From an uncultured Desulfarculaceae bacterium (GTDB lineage Bacteria > Desulfobacterota > Desulfarculia > Desulfarculales > Desulfarculaceae): 24,292 nucleotides of DNA. The stretch covers positions 1 to 24,292 of the forward strand of contig CALERA010000121.1 in the NCBI GenBank assembly GCA_937908275.1, written 5' to 3'. A program made the translations under genes and the position numbers. Every line of letters begins with the position of its first letter. Position 1 is the stretch's first letter. The notes under the pieces are model-generated. The model was not told the origin of the DNA and made no database searches. It saw only the letters and a program-made list of their open reading frames with translations. Below, piece after piece: positions 23,106 to 24,292 of the stretch.

Positions 23106-24246
23106 TCAGCCCGTGATGGCGGCCAGCCTCAGCCAGGCCTCGCGCCGCGGCTCCGGGGCCGCCGGCGCGGTCAGCTCGTCCAAGACCTCGGCCACGTAGG
23201 CCGGCCGGCGCATGCCCACCAGCACGCAACTGCCCCCCGAGGTGGACCACAGGGCCTTGAGGGCCAGGCGGCTCAGGCTGGCGGCCTGGCCCCAGGCCGG
23301 GTCGGCCGCGGCCGCGCGGGCGCGGACCTGGGCCAGCTCCTGGGCGGTGGCCATGCGGTAGACCGCGCCCACCGCGCCAAAGGCCTGGCTGACCAGGGAG
23401 AGGTGGCGGCTGATCAGCCCCTCCAGCTCCGGGCTGGGGCCCTTGGTCTGGTGGATGAATTGCAGGGCGGCGTGGATGCGGGGCAGGAAGTACTCGCCCT
23501 CCAGGTGGCGCCAGTGCTCCAGGCCCTGGAGCTGGTTCCAGTGCTCGACCAGGGTGGGGGCGGCGGACAGATAGGCGGCCACCTGCTGGGACTGGCCCGG
23601 CTCCAGGCCCAGTTCGGGCAGGAGCTTGGCCGTGAGGTCCTCCTCCGAGACCCGCAGCTGGGCGATGTGGTCCAGCAGGGCCTCCGGGGTGGGCGGCTCC
23701 ACCGGCTCCAGATCGGCCAGGCGCAGCAGGCCCCGCTCCGGGCTCATGGCGTTCAGGGGCCGGTTGATCAGCACCCCCAGGCCCAGGTCCCGGGCCAGCT
23801 CCAGCAGGGACTGGCCGCCGGGCTGGTTGGGGTTCAGCATCGCGCCGGGCTCCAGCAGGTTGCAGGGGAACTCGATCACCTGGAAGTGGTGACCCCCGGC
23901 CAGGGCCGCTGCCCGCTGCCAGACCTCGGCCAGGGAGGTGAAGTCCGGGTGGTCGGCGGGCAGGGGGAAGGTGTTGGAGCTGAGGCCATAGCCGCCGATG
24001 CGGCCCCGGGCCACCTCCTGCTCCAGATGGGCGAAGGCCTGGCCGATGCGGCGGTAGTACTCGGCCCGGGCCTCGGCTTCCGGCATCTGGCGCTCCCGGG
24101 CCCACTGCCAGAAATACTCCGGATTGTGCAGCAAAAGCAAGTCGATGCAGTCCAACTGCAAGCGCTCCAGGCTGCGGCTGATCTGGTCGGCCAGGAAGTC
24201 CGGGTGCAGGCAGTGCTCCAGGCCCGGCTCCAGTTCCAACAGCTCC
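23106..24246 (-). CDS. Aldo/keto reductase family protein (5' partial at contig end)
   Basis: About 380 residues of an aldo/keto-reductase-like protein whose N-terminus is lost where the genomic sequence runs into adapter at 24247. Remaining signs: LERLQLDCIDLLLLHNPE (the barrel strand carrying the tetrad histidine in LLLHNP), RIGGYGLSSNTF (the family GxSN-type strand), FQVIEFPCNLLEPGA, GLGVLINRPLNA and the C-terminal cofactor region CVLVGMRRPAYVAEVLDEL. The catalytic Asp, Tyr and Lys would lie in the missing part. It is longer than a standard AKR after the barrel, with a roughly 100-residue helical insert (about TPEALLDHIAQLRV to FGAVGAVYR). A first-methionine reading in the adapter (MCSSDL) is artefact. 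The substrate is unknown. Confidence 0.85.
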
Positions 24247-24292
24247 AGATCGGAAGAGCACACGTCTGAACTCCAGTCACGGCTACATCTCG
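24247..24292 (+). other. Illumina TruSeq adapter sequence (contamination)
   Basis: The end begins AGATCGGAAGAGC, continues with the standard TruSeq read-1 adapter through CCAGTCAC, and then has the six-base index GGCTAC followed by ATCTCG, the start of the common adapter tail. This is library adapter left at a contig end, not genomic DNA. Any coding read through it is false. Confidence 0.99.

Overview
The window is a high-G+C (about two thirds by eye), gene-dense stretch ending in sequencing adapter, so it is the end of a draft or metagenomic contig. The HdrA/MvhD/Qmo-type redox proteins, MetV-MetF and corrinoid methyltransferases suggest an anaerobe with a folate-based C1 (Wood-Ljungdahl-type) pathway. 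The Qmo-like pair and high G+C fit a Desulfobacterota, perhaps Desulfarculales-like, lineage. That placement is inference; no taxonomic marker gene is present.

Region 1 (1-6728, + strand) is one tight operon: hdrA (5' end cut by the window), mvhD, metV, metF, a QmoA-like flavin/FeS protein and a 714-residue QmoB-like HdrA-MvhD fusion. Gene junctions are ATGA or short overlaps and short gaps. It looks like a methylene-/methyl-tetrahydrofolate reductase module wired to a flavin-based electron-transfer complex. A perfect 15-bp hairpin (6741-6780) follows the last gene.

Region 2 (6927-14774) is a methyl-group catabolism island. An AEC permease (+) meets the end of a minus-strand operon. That operon reads: MFS transporter, 455-aa URO-D-fold methyltransferase, corrinoid protein, methyl-THF:corrinoid methyltransferase, a structured spacer, and a second URO-D-fold protein. 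Divergent from it lie a GntR/HutC regulator and a second corrinoid protein. The divergent promoters overlap a perfect 24-bp AT-rich palindrome, the likely operator. Methyl groups released here as methyl-THF would feed MetVF/Hdr in region 1.

Region 3 (14775-21687) is mostly housekeeping or unknown: a dispersed-type palindromic repeat, an OsmC protein, a LUD-domain protein with a DUF374 acyltransferase, a sigma-54-type promoter with a long hairpin-rich leader, a cNMP-binding/PAS membrane protein, and a Ski2-like helicase with a TTG start and strong Shine-Dalgarno sequence.

Region 4 (21688-24292) holds a secreted clan GH-A-like glycosidase with a textbook terminator (- strand), and an aldo/keto reductase (- strand) cut off by the contig end. 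The last 46 bases are Illumina TruSeq adapter, not genome.
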